In this document: positions 24,533 to 33,801 of the stretch, one piece after another | Layout of the letters: each line of letters starts with the position of its first letter | Position numbering within the stretch: the first letter of the stretch is position 1 | Source of the DNA: Pseudanabaena mucicola str. Chao 1806 | Lineage (GTDB): Bacteria; Cyanobacteriota; Cyanobacteriia; Pseudanabaenales; Pseudanabaenaceae | Direction: 5' to 3' | DNA: 64,000 nucleotides | Assembly (NCBI RefSeq): GCF_030323025.1 | Contig: NZ_CP097329.1 | Coordinates: 2,201,001 to 2,265,000 of the forward strand | Notes under the pieces: model-generated | Told to the model about the DNA's origin: nothing | Seen by the model: the letters and a program-made list of their open reading frames with translations, nothing else | Database searches by the model: none | Program-made: the position numbers and the translations under genes

Positions 24533-25744
24533 ATGAAGGACAGTTTGGAATATTCTAAATTTCTATTAGTGGCAGGAATTGTTTGGTCTGTGATAACTTT
24601 GAGTGCTGAAGGATTCGCAAACGGAAACCTATCTTATCCAGTTGTCGGTACTGGACAATCTGTGTCTTACAACGCAGAAGGTGCAATTCCATCTCCAGAA
24701 ACCCATGATGACTATTTTGGTCAAGATGCCAATAATGAGTTGCTCAAACCTCAATACGTAGACAACAATGATGGAACAATAACTGACTCGAACACTGGAT
24801 TGATTTGGCAGAAGAAGCTTGGAACCAAAATGACTTTAGCCCAAGCTCAACTTGCACTACAAGAGTTAAATCGGAAGGGACCAACTGATTGGCGAATCCC
24901 AACCGTCAAGGAACTCTATTCATTGATTCAGTATTCTGGTCAGGTGTTTGGTGATAAGTCGGTTCGGCTGTTTATAGATACTAACTATTTTGAACAGCCG
25001 ATTGGGAACGTATATTTGGGCGAACGAGAGATTGACGCTCAAGTTTGGAGTTCGACTCCTTTCAATGGGTTGACAATGGGGCGCGACCATTCTCATTTTG
25101 GTGTCAATTTCGTAGACGGTCGCGTAAAGGCCTATCCACTTCTTGATCCCCGATCTGGTTCACCAAGCAAAATGTACTTTCGTTTTGTTCGGGGCAACCC
25201 AATGTATGGAAAAAACAATTTCAGAGATAATGGAGACGGAACGATTTCTGACCTTGCTACAGGACTGATGTGGCAAAAGGAAGACAGTCATATTGGGATG
25301 AACTGGAAGAATGCACTGGTATACTGTAGACAGCAGACAACAGGAGGTTTTCATGATTGGAGAATGCCTAGCGTCAAGGAACTTCAAACCCTAGTAGATT
25401 ACTCTGTATCTTTCCAAGTAAATTCTCGACCAGCAGCATCTTCGCTCTTCAAATTTTCGCAAATAACAACGCCCGACCTAAAGCCTGACATTCCCTATTA
25501 TTGGACTGGAACAACATTGCTTGACGGTCCAGTTGCTGGAAATATGGCTTTATATGTTGTGTTTGGTACCGCATTAGCTAAACCATTTTCTTCATTGATT
25601 GATGCACATGGTTCTGGGGCAATTAGATCAGACCCAAAATCTAAGAGCGGGAATGAAAATCAACCAGTGTATTTCGGTCCGCAGGGTGATTTGCAAATTG
25701 TGAACAATTTCGTGCGTTGCGTTAGACGAATGCGTCAGCAATAG
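24533..25744 (+). CDS. Exported protein with two DUF1566 domains (cassette gene)
   Basis: 403 aa with an N-terminal signal-like stretch (YSKFLLVAGIVWSVITLSAE). Two DUF1566 (Lcl C-terminal-like) repeats: DGTITDSNTGLIWQKKLG with DWRIPTVKELYSLIQYS (about 80-145), and DGTISDLATGLMWQKEDS with DWRMPSVKELQTLVDYS (about 235-290). Each ends in a FVR(G/C)VR type strand. The family is secreted, often lipoprotein-associated, of unknown role. The ATG lies only 14 bp from the IS end, so the insertion probably separated the gene from any promoter in the upstream array. Confidence 0.85.
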   Translation: MKDSLEYSKFLLVAGIVWSVITLSAEGFANGNLSYPVVGTGQSVSYNAEGAIPSPETHDDYFGQDANNELLKPQYVDNNDGTITDSNTGLIWQKKLGTKMTLAQAQLALQELNRKGPTDWRIPTVKELYSLIQYSGQVFGDKSVRLFIDTNYFEQPIGNVYLGEREIDAQVWSSTPFNGLTMGRDHSHFGVNFVDGRVKAYPLLDPRSGSPSKMYFRFVRGNPMYGKNNFRDNGDGTISDLATGLMWQKEDSHIGMNWKNALVYCRQQTTGGFHDWRMPSVKELQTLVDYSVSFQVNSRPAASSLFKFSQITTPDLKPDIPYYWTGTTLLDGPVAGNMALYVVFGTALAKPFSSLIDAHGSGAIRSDPKSKSGNENQPVYFGPQGDLQIVNNFVRCVRRMRQQ

Positions 25745-25747
25745 AAA

Positions 25748-25799
25748 CATAACGCCTAGATAACCTGATGGTTAACCATCAGGTTATCTAGGCGTTATG
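25748..25799 (+). other. Perfect 52-bp palindrome, possible terminal attC
   Basis: CATAACGCCTAGATAACC... and its exact complement, centre GGTTAACC. The ends (CATAAC and GTTATG) match the R''/R' sequences of this array, and it closes the last cassette. Unlike normal attC sites it has no bulged base and no variable loop. It may also act as a terminator. Confidence 0.6.
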
Positions 25800-25830
25800 C
25801 GTTTTCTTAAGTGGAGGGATCGCTGCAAAC

Positions 25831-26748
25831 TTAACTCTCTACTCGACTTGCTACTTCCCTTACAAGTTTGCGTAACCACTGATTAGCTGGATCAGCATCC
25901 CTTACCCTAGACCAAATTGAGATATGGTTAATAGGTGGGCAATCAATTGGAGTAGCGATCGCCACGAGATCGGACTGAATTGCATATCGTTGGGCGATCG
26001 AAGCTGGTAATGTTACCACCAAATCCGATGCGGCAACTACAGCGAGAGCAGTAATAAAACTGGGCAGTTGTAGCACAATTCGACGATGTAAGCCCAACTT
26101 ATCCAGTGCAATATCCACCGCCGATCCACCACTGTTGCCTACTGCGGTCACCTGCACATGGTTGAGAGTTGAAAATTGCTCGACCGATAGACAGTTGCCA
26201 GCAGGGTGTTGCCGCCGCATTAGGGTGATGTAGGTGTCTTTATACAGAAGCTCTTGACAAAGATAACTCGGCAAGGTTGCCTGAGCAACCCCGAAAGCAA
26301 GATCAATACTGCCATCATGCAGACATTCCGCCGCAATGTTAAACAGAGGAATTACCATCACATCTAGTTGTGGTGCGACCTGAGCGATCAGCGTCATTAG
26401 TTTGGGAAGAAAAACAATCATCTCATGGTCAGTCGCCGCCAAAGTGATGCAACCCGTCAACAGTTGCGGACTGAAGGGAACATCGGATATGAGATGGGTA
26501 ATATCATTGAGCAGTCGTTTGAGTTGGGGATGAAGCGCGATCGCCCTTGGTGTTGGCATCAGTCCATCTCCACCCCGTACCAAAATAGGATCGTTCATCA
26601 ATTTGCGAATCCTTGCCAAGGCTCGACTCATTGCAGGCTGACTCATATGCATACGATCAGCAGCCCAAGTTACATTGCGTTGCTCAATCAAAGCATTCAA
26701 AAGCACCAAAAGATTGAGATCGATTCCTCGTAAATCCACTTCATGCAT
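25831..26748 (-). CDS. LysR-type transcriptional regulator
   Basis: 305 aa. The N-terminal winged helix-turn-helix shows LNLLVLLNALIEQRNVTWAA and RMHMSQPAMSRALARIRKLM (about 10-55). The C-terminal substrate-binding domain (about 90-300) shows features of the NodD/PcpR-like branch (LAATDHEMIVFLPKLM). It is divergent from the NmrA-like gene with 81 bp between, the usual arrangement for a LysR regulator and its target. An ATATGCATAT palindrome at 26763-26772 is a candidate operator. The gene lies just beyond the integron's last site. Confidence 0.9.
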   Translation of the reverse strand: MHEVDLRGIDLNLLVLLNALIEQRNVTWAADRMHMSQPAMSRALARIRKLMNDPILVRGGDGLMPTPRAIALHPQLKRLLNDITHLISDVPFSPQLLTGCITLAATDHEMIVFLPKLMTLIAQVAPQLDVMVIPLFNIAAECLHDGSIDLAFGVAQATLPSYLCQELLYKDTYITLMRRQHPAGNCLSVEQFSTLNHVQVTAVGNSGGSAVDIALDKLGLHRRIVLQLPSFITALAVVAASDLVVTLPASIAQRYAIQSDLVAIATPIDCPPINHISIWSRVRDADPANQWLRKLVREVASRVES

Positions 26749-26829
26749 GACAATTATATAAAATATGCATATCTGTTATAACCTGATCGGCTCTAAGCTG
26801 AAATTAAGAAGCGTTAACAGAAAACAACG

Positions 26830-27711
26830 ATGGATAAACCAATGAATGACAGTCACCTCATCTTGGTAGTAGGGGCAACGGGAAAACAGGGAGGATCCGT
26901 AGCCCGACACCTACTAAACAATGGATTTAGAGTAAAAGCCTTGACCCGCAATGCTAAAAGCCCTGCTGCCAGGCGATTGGTAGAGCGGGGAGCAGAAGTT
27001 GTGGTCGGGAATTTGGACGATCAGGAATCTTTGAAAGAAGTAGTTGTGGGAGTAACGGGAGTATTTTCTATGCAAAATTACTGGGAAAAAGGGGTGGGCT
27101 ACGAAGGTGAAATCCGCCAAGGTAAAAATTTGGCAGATATTGCCAAAGCCTTAGGTGTTCAGCACTTTGTGCAATCGACTATGGCAGATGGCTGCACATT
27201 TCCTCATCAACTTGAACACTTCAAGTCCAAAGCAGAAGTCGAAAAATACATTAAAGCAATTCAACTTCCCTACACCTTTCTGGGAACGGTGACCTTCATG
27301 GACAATATAATCGATTCAGCATTTGGAGGCGAGTGGACATTTCCGTTCATTTCTGGTATCATGAAACCTGATATTCCTTATCAAATGCTGGCAGTCGATG
27401 ATATGGGGGGAATTGCTGCGGCTGTGTTCGCAAATCCTACTAAATATATCGGGCAGAAAATCAACATGGCAAGTGATTGCCCAACTGTTCCAGAGATGAA
27501 GCAACTCTACAAAGAAGTGAGCGGTAGGTCAGCAAAATGGTTCACGTTGCCAGCCTGGTTATGTCAGTTGATGAACCGTGAATTTGTTGAGCAGTTAAAA
27601 TGGCAATCTGCGGGAAATTGGGTCTTCAGAACCGATGAGGCAAGGGATATTTACCCAAACCTGACATCGTTTGAGGAGTTTCTACGCATTCATCAAGTCA
27701 AGAACCTGTAA
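26830..27711 (+). CDS. NmrA-like NAD(P)-binding protein
   Basis: 293 aa, atypical short-chain dehydrogenase fold. The NAD(P)-binding motif VVGATGKQGGSVARHLL is near residue 12; the HSCARG/NmrA pattern continues with VKALTRN, GAEVVVGNLDD and SMQNYWEKGVGYEGEIRQGK. Such proteins are redox sensors or quinone-type reductases; no catalytic Tyr-Lys pair is evident. First gene of a probable two-gene operon with the hydrolase 19 bp downstream; likely controlled by the divergent LysR. Confidence 0.85.
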   Translation: MDKPMNDSHLILVVGATGKQGGSVARHLLNNGFRVKALTRNAKSPAARRLVERGAEVVVGNLDDQESLKEVVVGVTGVFSMQNYWEKGVGYEGEIRQGKNLADIAKALGVQHFVQSTMADGCTFPHQLEHFKSKAEVEKYIKAIQLPYTFLGTVTFMDNIIDSAFGGEWTFPFISGIMKPDIPYQMLAVDDMGGIAAAVFANPTKYIGQKINMASDCPTVPEMKQLYKEVSGRSAKWFTLPAWLCQLMNREFVEQLKWQSAGNWVFRTDEARDIYPNLTSFEEFLRIHQVKNL

Positions 27712-27730
27712 TGGCAGTTGAGAACTCAAC

Positions 27731-28525
27731 ATGAATGAACTATTAATTAAAACGAATCTGGGACGCATATCTGTCGTATTGGATGACGGCACAACTGATA
27801 TACCAATTATTTATCTGCATGGGGTCTTTTTGGACAAAACCCTATGGACTCAGGTTAGCAGTCCCGCTAAAGGCAGGATGCAGGTTTTTGTGGATATGCC
27901 CGCCCATGGAAATAGCGATAATGTTGGGCATGATTGGAGTTTGAATGATTGTGTCGAAATGCTCATCCGTATTATGGATGAGTTAACTGTGCAACGATGT
28001 GTAGTCATCGGACATTCCTGGGGAAGCATGACAGCTTTGCAGGCAGCGATTCAGTTTCCCGATCGGTTCGCAGCTCTCGGCCTTTTCAATATGCCGTTTA
28101 AAAGAACAAAGGGGCTGAGTCGGATTACTTTTGCACTGCAAAAACGCATGGCTATTTTTCCAGCTTTCTTTGCTAAGCAGGCGGCTATGGCACTTTATTC
28201 CCCAATCCTTCTAGAAAAGCGACCCGAATTGATCGCCCAGATGCAAGCAAGGCTATCAAAGCGTCCCGCAAGAGAGATTGCGCGGACAATCGAAGCAGTC
28301 ATCTTGAAAGCTCAGGATGCAGTTTCCCTTATTCAAAATCTCCAAGTACCTGCTATGGCTGTTATCGGAGAAACAGATTACGTTGGCATCCCACCAAAGC
28401 TAGAGGTTATTACAGTTCCGGGAGGGCATATCAGTCCACTGGAGGCTGAGGAAGATGCAAGGAATGTAATTAAGCGAGTCCTTGATTTAGCGGCACTGGT
28501 TCCGCGAGATGGGACAAAGCCCTGA
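27731..28525 (+). CDS. Alpha/beta hydrolase
   Basis: 264 aa. IIYLHGVFLDKTLW carries the HG oxyanion motif (about 25), GHSWGSMTAL holds the nucleophile serine (about 98), and the catalytic histidine is in VPGGHISPLE (about 240). The substrate is unknown. Starts 19 bp after the NmrA-like gene, so probably co-transcribed. Confidence 0.85.
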   Translation: MNELLIKTNLGRISVVLDDGTTDIPIIYLHGVFLDKTLWTQVSSPAKGRMQVFVDMPAHGNSDNVGHDWSLNDCVEMLIRIMDELTVQRCVVIGHSWGSMTALQAAIQFPDRFAALGLFNMPFKRTKGLSRITFALQKRMAIFPAFFAKQAAMALYSPILLEKRPELIAQMQARLSKRPAREIARTIEAVILKAQDAVSLIQNLQVPAMAVIGETDYVGIPPKLEVITVPGGHISPLEAEEDARNVIKRVLDLAALVPRDGTKP

Positions 28526-28594
28526 AACCCTTTTGGTCTCTGGATTTCGACGATTTGATCTTAGAACGGCTAAAAACTTTGCCTGACAAGGTTT

Positions 28595-28752
28595 TTAGCT
28601 AAATAATCCTATCAGGCGGAACCAGTACCCATCTAGGTGACAAGCAAAATATTTCTCAATTGCCTGCCCATATACAGTCCACATTCGATCTAGCATCTTG
28701 AACCCTTCGCCTGTGATTACAGCAAAAGCACCTCGCCGATCCCTGTTTATGA
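28595..28752 (-). pseudogene. MarR-family regulator remnant
   Basis: Minus strand reads NRDRRGAFAVITGEGFKMLD followed by RMWTVYGQAIEKYFACHL, the wing and dimerisation helix of MarR-type regulators (usual pattern DRRG-ITxxG). The N-terminal DNA-binding helices are gone; a MITE-like repeat (28756-28830) starts where they should be, and the C-terminus runs into unrelated sequence. Confidence 0.65.
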
Positions 28753-28755
28753 GAT

Positions 28756-28830
28756 TTAGGACTTACGCAAACCGAACGAATTTACTAGGCTTGAGGTAGA
28801 TGTCACATCTACCCAATGCATAAGTCCTAA
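28756..28830. repeat. MITE-like repeat, TTAGGACTTA ends, copy 1
   Basis: Ends TTAGGACTTA and TAAGTCCTAA, inner stem GGTAGATGT / ACATCTACC. About 75 bp. Related to 28975-29067; a similar inner stem is at about 61308-61350. Cuts into the MarR remnant. Confidence 0.75.
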
Positions 28831-28974
28831 CTAATTTAGATGAGATTTACTTCTACTTATCACCATAATTACTCAAAATAATTTATCTACGCATACCTGT
28901 AAGGCATTACAATGAGCGAGTATTAATTTAAAATCGCATTAAATAAAGAAACAGTACAAATATTTCTTCATTTA

Positions 28975-29067
28975 TAGGACTGACGCAATGCTAACGAGTT
29001 TACTGGATTTTGAGTAGATGTGGCGGAAGGTTTGCCCGTGCCACATCTACTTGATGCCTAAGTCCTA
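28975..29067. repeat. MITE-like repeat, TAGGACT ends, copy 2
   Basis: Ends TAGGACTGACGCAATG and TGCCTAAGTCCTA with an inner AGTAGATGTGGC...GCCACATCTACT stem. 93 bp. The remaining intergenic DNA at 28831-28974 is AT-rich without recognisable features. Confidence 0.75.
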
Positions 29068-29157
29068 ATTTACAAAAATTACTGAGTTTAGTTTTTAAAT
29101 CGAAAAATTGTGATCACAATTTTTCTTCTCGATTTGGTATCAGAGATATGGAAGTGC

Positions 29158-30042
29158 ATGAAAAAAGATAGTTGGTTCCATATTGCACTACGATGGAGAG
29201 GCTCAGTAGTTCCAGAAGTGTTACCACGATCTCTATTATGTGGACTTTTTGGCGCTCTAATTTACATTTTTCATCTATTTAAAATTCAAGTTTCTCTTCC
29301 GATTTTAGGTGGCATCATTCCAAATATTGTGTTGGGCTTATTACTGGTATTCCGTACAAATACAGCCTATGAAAGATTTTGGGAAGGACGTAAAGCATGG
29401 GGACTATTGGTAAATACGGTACGGAATCTATCCAGACAAATATTAGTCGCAATTTCAGAACAAGAACCGCGCGATCGCCAAGCAAAAATCGCCGCAGTTA
29501 AGCTATTACCAGCCTTTGCGATCGCCTTAAAACTACATTTACGATCAGAGCCGATTAATGCGGAACTAGCAGCTAATCTCTCTGCTGCTCAATTTGATCG
29601 CCTGAAAACAATGAATCATCCACCGCTCGAAATCGCCTTTTGGATTAGCAGTTATTTACAGGAACAGACTCATCAGGGCAAACTTGATCGCTACCAACTA
29701 GGCGATATGATTAACCTATTGCATCAAATGACGGATGTGGTGGGTATTTGTGAGCGAATTCTCAGAACTCCAATACCCTTAGCTTATTCTATTCACCTGA
29801 AGCAGTTACTCATGATTTATTGTCTGTCATTACCATTTCAAATGGTTGATCAACTGGAATGGATGACAGCCCCAATTGTAGCCTTGATTAGTTTTACGCT
29901 CTTAGGCATTGAAGAGATTGGCATTCAAATAGAAGATCCCTTTGGGCATGATGCCAATGATTTGCCCCTAGACAATATCTGCAATACTATGATGCGAAAT
30001 ATTGAAGACTTAGTATCTATTTGTCCTGACAAATTTGCATAA
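29158..30042 (+). CDS. Bestrophin-like (UPF0187) anion channel family protein
   Basis: Membrane protein related to bestrophins; algal relatives carry bicarbonate or chloride across thylakoids, and the cyanobacterial role is not settled. ATG at 29158 with GGAAG upstream gives 294 aa; a GTG at 29110 is possible. Family blocks: LRWRGSVVPEVLPR near the start, VLGLLLVFRTNTAYERFWEGRK split across residues 63-85 (the bestrophin RTNTAYERFWEGR signature), and the C-terminal IEEIGIQIEDPFGHDANDLP. About four hydrophobic segments. Convergent with crtB. Confidence 0.87.
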   Translation: MKKDSWFHIALRWRGSVVPEVLPRSLLCGLFGALIYIFHLFKIQVSLPILGGIIPNIVLGLLLVFRTNTAYERFWEGRKAWGLLVNTVRNLSRQILVAISEQEPRDRQAKIAAVKLLPAFAIALKLHLRSEPINAELAANLSAAQFDRLKTMNHPPLEIAFWISSYLQEQTHQGKLDRYQLGDMINLLHQMTDVVGICERILRTPIPLAYSIHLKQLLMIYCLSLPFQMVDQLEWMTAPIVALISFTLLGIEEIGIQIEDPFGHDANDLPLDNICNTMMRNIEDLVSICPDKFA

Positions 30043-30070
30043 AAAAAGAGTGCTTTGCACTCTTTTTTTA
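30041..30070. terminator. Bidirectional terminator between bestrophin and crtB genes
   Basis: Hairpin AAAAAAAGAGTG / CACTCTTTTTTT with a short loop; works for both convergent genes. The left arm overlaps the bestrophin stop codon. Confidence 0.9.
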
Positions 30071-31015
30071 TTAACATGTCTGAGCTTTGAGCCAGGCCCA
30101 AGGTAAAGCTAGCACCTTACCAGAGTTGGGGACAAAAGCACGCTGCTTAAAGACTTCGTAGTGATTTTTTTCAATTGCTTTTAAAATATTGCGATACAAA
30201 ATTAAGGATGACCACACTGGCCATCGGGCATCGCGACAGAGTGCGGAAATACCATCCTCAGCATGTTGATAAAATTCTCGCGCTCTTTGGATTTGAAAAC
30301 GCATTAACTCGATCCAGCGATCATCGACGACACCATTTAATAAATCTTTTTCGGTATAGTCGAAATAGTGTAGATCCTCAAGGGGTAAATAAATTCGCCC
30401 TCGCTGAGCATCTTCACCAATATCGCGCAAAATATTTGTTAATTGCATGGCAATGCCCAAAGCGATCGCGGCTTCAGTCGCCGAACAAATTACTGAGGGA
30501 TCTTTCGTCTCGAAGCCCATGATTGCTGCCGACATCAAGCCTACTGTCCCTGCGACACGATAGCAATACAAATGCAGATCCTCAAAGGTTTGGTAGCGAT
30601 CGTACTTGAGATCCATCCGCATTCCTGAGATCATGTCTTTAAAAGGTTGGATGGGCATAGGGTACTGCTTAACGGTATCCGAGAGGGCAATATCTGATGC
30701 ATGAATCGGATCGCCGCGAAATGTCGCTTCTAGCTGTTTCTCCCAGTTAAAGAGCGTTTCCGCATCGGTAGTTTCCGCCTGCATCCCATCTACAAGCTCG
30801 TCGGTACGCCGACACCAAGCATATATCGCCCAAACTGCTCGCCGTTTTGCTTCAGACATCAGCATTGTGCCAAGATAAAAGGTCTTAGCATACTTTGCCG
30901 TAATACAACGACAAATCTCGTAGGCTTCCTCCAGACTGACTGGCTGACGCATTCCCATCGGCTTAGGCACTGACGACAGATGGATTTGACTGGTTTTGGT
31001 TAGAGGTTCGACCAA
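30071..31015 (-). CDS. crtB: Phytoene synthase
   Basis: Joins two geranylgeranyl diphosphates to phytoene, the first step of carotenoid synthesis. The two aspartate-rich motifs are RRTDELVDG (DELVD, about residue 72) and [19 protein letters not shown] (DIGED, about 195). TTG at 31015 (GGGAAG 8 bases upstream) gives 314 aa; ATG at 30958, just after the crtP stop, would give 295 and GTG at 30970 would give 299. Known cyanobacterial enzymes are near 308 aa, so the start is uncertain. It follows crtP directly and may overlap it by 53 bp. Confidence 0.95.
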   Translation of the reverse strand: MVEPLTKTSQIHLSSVPKPMGMRQPVSLEEAYEICRCITAKYAKTFYLGTMLMSEAKRRAVWAIYAWCRRTDELVDGMQAETTDAETLFNWEKQLEATFRGDPIHASDIALSDTVKQYPMPIQPFKDMISGMRMDLKYDRYQTFEDLHLYCYRVAGTVGLMSAAIMGFETKDPSVICSATEAAIALGIAMQLTNILRDIGEDAQRGRIYLPLEDLHYFDYTEKDLLNGVVDDRWIELMRFQIQRAREFYQHAEDGISALCRDARWPVWSSLILYRNILKAIEKNHYEVFKQRAFVPNSGKVLALPWAWLKAQTC

Positions 31016-32426
31016 GGACTTTACTTCCCGAAGATTGACTTGCTTTTTGATTTGGGTTTTGACTTGCTTGATGGATTTCCTGTGCTGTTAGCTTACCAGA
31101 AAGTACCGCCCCTTCCATACTGCCAAAAAAGGGTTGTGCTGTATAGCTACCTGACAAAAAGAAATTAGATATTGGTGTAGCTTGGCCGGGACGGAATTGT
31201 TCACGTCCGGGTGTGGCTGTATAAATTGATCGCGGAGTCTTGACGACATGGGACTTTAAGACTTTGGCAGGGCTAGGGAGATGCTGCGGAAATAGTTTGG
31301 CAAGTTCATTGAGGGTTGCTTCCACAATTTCGCTATTGGGGCGATCAATCCAATCGGCAGCAGGGGCAAAGACTAGCTCTAGCATCGATTTGTCAGGATC
31401 GGCATATTCCTTGCAGGAGTTGCTCATATCTGAGTAAACACTGAGCAGTGGCGATCGCGAAAATAGGGTGTGATCAATATCGGTAAGTTTGCGATCAAAC
31501 CAGATCTGCACACTGATTACGGGTACGCCTTCAAGGTTGTCTAGTTGTTGAAAATAGGGCAAGCCTTGCCAAGTGTCAGGAATATAGTTTTTAAATGCGT
31601 CCACTGACATGGCGGAAACGTAGGCATCGGCAAAGATTTCGCGACTAGGTGAGCCGTCTGTACCTTGGACGATTAACTTTTGGACATTGCCATCTTGATC
31701 GGTGACAATTTCCTTGAGCGCTACACCTGTATGCACTTCGCCGCCTCTTGCCACAACATAATCGACGATGGGCTGACAGAGACGTTCAGGAGGTGCGCCA
31801 TCTAGGTAGGCAATTTTTGAGCCATCTTTTTGTTGGAGAAATTTGTTGAGGGCGCGAAGGGGAATCGTTGCGGAAATGACATCGGGATCGATAAATTTGA
31901 GGGATTTACAAACGGCAATAAAAATATCGGTAGTAATGTCCTTACCGATGCCGCGCATTTCTAGCCATTCCTCGAAGGTGTATTTGTCCATCGAGACAAC
32001 GTAGTCATCGCCACGAATAATTGCAGGAATTAGCCCGATCGCAAACCGAATTTTCTGCTCCCATGTGAGCATATCGTTGTTACGCAGAATCGAGACAATG
32101 ATATTAAAGGGGGATGGGATATCGGGTACATCAAACCATGAAAGCACTCCTGGCTTTTCGGGTTGATTAAAAATTAAAGCATGGCGCTTCCATTGCAGGC
32201 GATCGAGGATATTTAGCTCACCCATCAGTTGCAACATATTGGGATAAGCGCCAAAAAAGTTATGTAATCCTGTTTCGATCCAATCGCCATCGGCATCTTT
32301 CCATGCCGCTACTAAGCCGCCGAGAACGTTACTGCGCTCTAGCAATATCGGCTGATGTCCTAAATCCACCAAATACTTGGCACAGGATAATCCTGCTAAC
32401 CCTCCTCCAGCGATCGCCACGCGCAT
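30963..32426 (-). CDS. crtP: 15-cis-phytoene desaturase
   Basis: Plant-type phytoene desaturase (Pds/CrtP), introduces two double bases to give zeta-carotene, using FAD and plastoquinone, on the membrane. 487 aa. The FAD-binding motif [19 protein letters not shown] is at the N-terminus and fixes the start. Other family blocks include [15 protein letters not shown] (about 52) and the C-terminal [20 protein letters not shown]. The last 40 residues are Gln/Ser-rich. First gene of crtP-crtB, as in many cyanobacteria. Confidence 0.96.
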   Translation of the reverse strand: MRVAIAGGGLAGLSCAKYLVDLGHQPILLERSNVLGGLVAAWKDADGDWIETGLHNFFGAYPNMLQLMGELNILDRLQWKRHALIFNQPEKPGVLSWFDVPDIPSPFNIIVSILRNNDMLTWEQKIRFAIGLIPAIIRGDDYVVSMDKYTFEEWLEMRGIGKDITTDIFIAVCKSLKFIDPDVISATIPLRALNKFLQQKDGSKIAYLDGAPPERLCQPIVDYVVARGGEVHTGVALKEIVTDQDGNVQKLIVQGTDGSPSREIFADAYVSAMSVDAFKNYIPDTWQGLPYFQQLDNLEGVPVISVQIWFDRKLTDIDHTLFSRSPLLSVYSDMSNSCKEYADPDKSMLELVFAPAADWIDRPNSEIVEATLNELAKLFPQHLPSPAKVLKSHVVKTPRSIYTATPGREQFRPGQATPISNFFLSGSYTAQPFFGSMEGAVLSGKLTAQEIHQASQNPNQKASQSSGSKVLGRTSNQNQSNPSVVSA

Positions 32427-32548
32427 ATTGCTCTAGTACCTGTACGTTTAATTTTTTTGATTACTTAAATCCATCTTACTTTGCAAAGCTTAATAATTTA
32501 CTAATTTTTTGTCTAAACTGGAGCAAATCTTTGATTAGGATTACTCTA

Positions 32549-32672
32549 AGTACAGGACAAAAAGCTTAAAACTCTCTCCCAGCAAAGCTTTTAGCTAAAA
32601 TACTTGCAATCTATACTGTGTAATGGTTTCAGCCGATTATGTCGTTTCATTTTTGATTTTTTGTCATGTACT
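32549..32672. repeat. MITE-like repeat, AGTACAGGACAAAAA ends
   Basis: Ends AGTACAGGACAAAAA and TTTTTTGTCATGTACT (one mismatch), 124 bp, no coding capacity. A half copy lies at about 12993. It sits 18 bp from the IS982 element; they are separate by their end sequences. Confidence 0.7.
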
Positions 32673-32690
32673 AAGAGGATTACTATATGA

Positions 32691-33687
32691 ACGCGATGTG
32701 CAACAAAGAATTAAGAATCAACCAAATCTTCAAACTGTAAAGGAAGAAGAGAATATCGGTTGAGCCAAAAACACATGGTATGAGCAAGGATTTTGCGATT
32801 AAGGCGACTAGAAAGATGCCAGATATCCCTAGCCCAAACTATATCAAGGTGAAAGCGTCCAACTAACTGACCAATGACAGTCTCAATCAAACGCCTTACC
32901 TTGACAATCAAACGTACCCACCAACGAGGACGAGAATCATGCATATTCGAGCGCAAAGCTGTTTGTAAATCAACGGCAAATGTCTGTAAATCTTGCTTGA
33001 GAGGTTGACTTAGATAGCCTTTGTCACCAATCAGGAAACCATGAATATTGGAGACTAAATCCCAGAGAGTTTCCCGTTCATCGCCATTAGCAGGAGTAAG
33101 CGCAAACTGGGTAATTACACCGCTACCACTAATGAGCACATGACCATGAAAGCCATAGTAATGCATATCCTTAGCAGCACAGTAACCATAGTCCGCCATA
33201 TCTGAAAAGCTACGACAACGGGATGCACGGCAGAGGTAACACAGTGGTATGGGTACACCATCAATCAGATGCACATCATCATCTAAAGCACCTAACTGTT
33301 CAGCTAGTTTTTGTTGGAGTATCGCTTTGTACTGCCACAGATTGGCGGCTTGTCGGACAAAGGTGGTACGACTTTTTAAGGCTGGAAACCATTCCCTCCA
33401 ATGCTTACGAAAATATTTCCAGATCCCTATGTCAGTCTCAATACCCTGATACTCAGCTACGATTTCCATTGTCATCACTTCGCTGTCACTTAGGGCTGGT
33501 GCAAATCCTTTGGCTCTGACCCGCTGCTCGGTTGTTATTTCTTTGAGTAGTTCATCGATTTTGCAAAATACCGCAATGATAAAATATTCTATAGAAAACA
33601 TAATGCTCACCGCTAATGGCGTTAGTTCTATTTTCTAACACTTTCCGCTGTGAGTTTTTTTGGCCTTTTCTTAGTTGCACATCGCGT
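32691..33687 (-). mobile_element. IS982 family insertion sequence (997 bp)
   Basis: Imperfect terminal inverted repeats ACGCGATGTGCAAC(A)AAGAA and complement ...TTCTTAGTTGCACATCGCGT, flanked by ATATGA on each side (32685-32690 and 33688-33693), a 6-bp target duplication. The transposase is intact, so the copy may be active. Confidence 0.92.
32711..33610 (-). CDS. IS982 family transposase
   Basis: 299 aa, full length for IS982. Family blocks: LSDSEVMTMEIVAEYQGIE (about 40), GIWKYFRKHWREWFPAL (about 62) and SRTTFVRQAANLWQYK. Acidic catalytic residues are probable in VHLIDGVPIPLC (about 115) and FLIGDKGYLSQPL (about 193), with a late Glu in VRRLIETVIGQL. No stop or shift. Confidence 0.92.
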   Translation of the reverse strand: MSIMFSIEYFIIAVFCKIDELLKEITTEQRVRAKGFAPALSDSEVMTMEIVAEYQGIETDIGIWKYFRKHWREWFPALKSRTTFVRQAANLWQYKAILQQKLAEQLGALDDDVHLIDGVPIPLCYLCRASRCRSFSDMADYGYCAAKDMHYYGFHGHVLISGSGVITQFALTPANGDERETLWDLVSNIHGFLIGDKGYLSQPLKQDLQTFAVDLQTALRSNMHDSRPRWWVRLIVKVRRLIETVIGQLVGRFHLDIVWARDIWHLSSRLNRKILAHTMCFWLNRYSLLPLQFEDLVDS

Positions 33688-33801
33688 ATATGATGTCTAG
33701 TAATCTCGTGTGGGAATAACGGTGAGAAGTATTTCTGGCAAGAGAACAGCAAGAGATTACATTGTGCCAGCACTTATCAAGTCCAAGCCGAGGATAAGCA
33801 A

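Noticed and set aside
25160-25387. Minus-strand frame inside the DUF1566 gene
   Set aside because: A shadow; the plus-strand gene has a clear domain.
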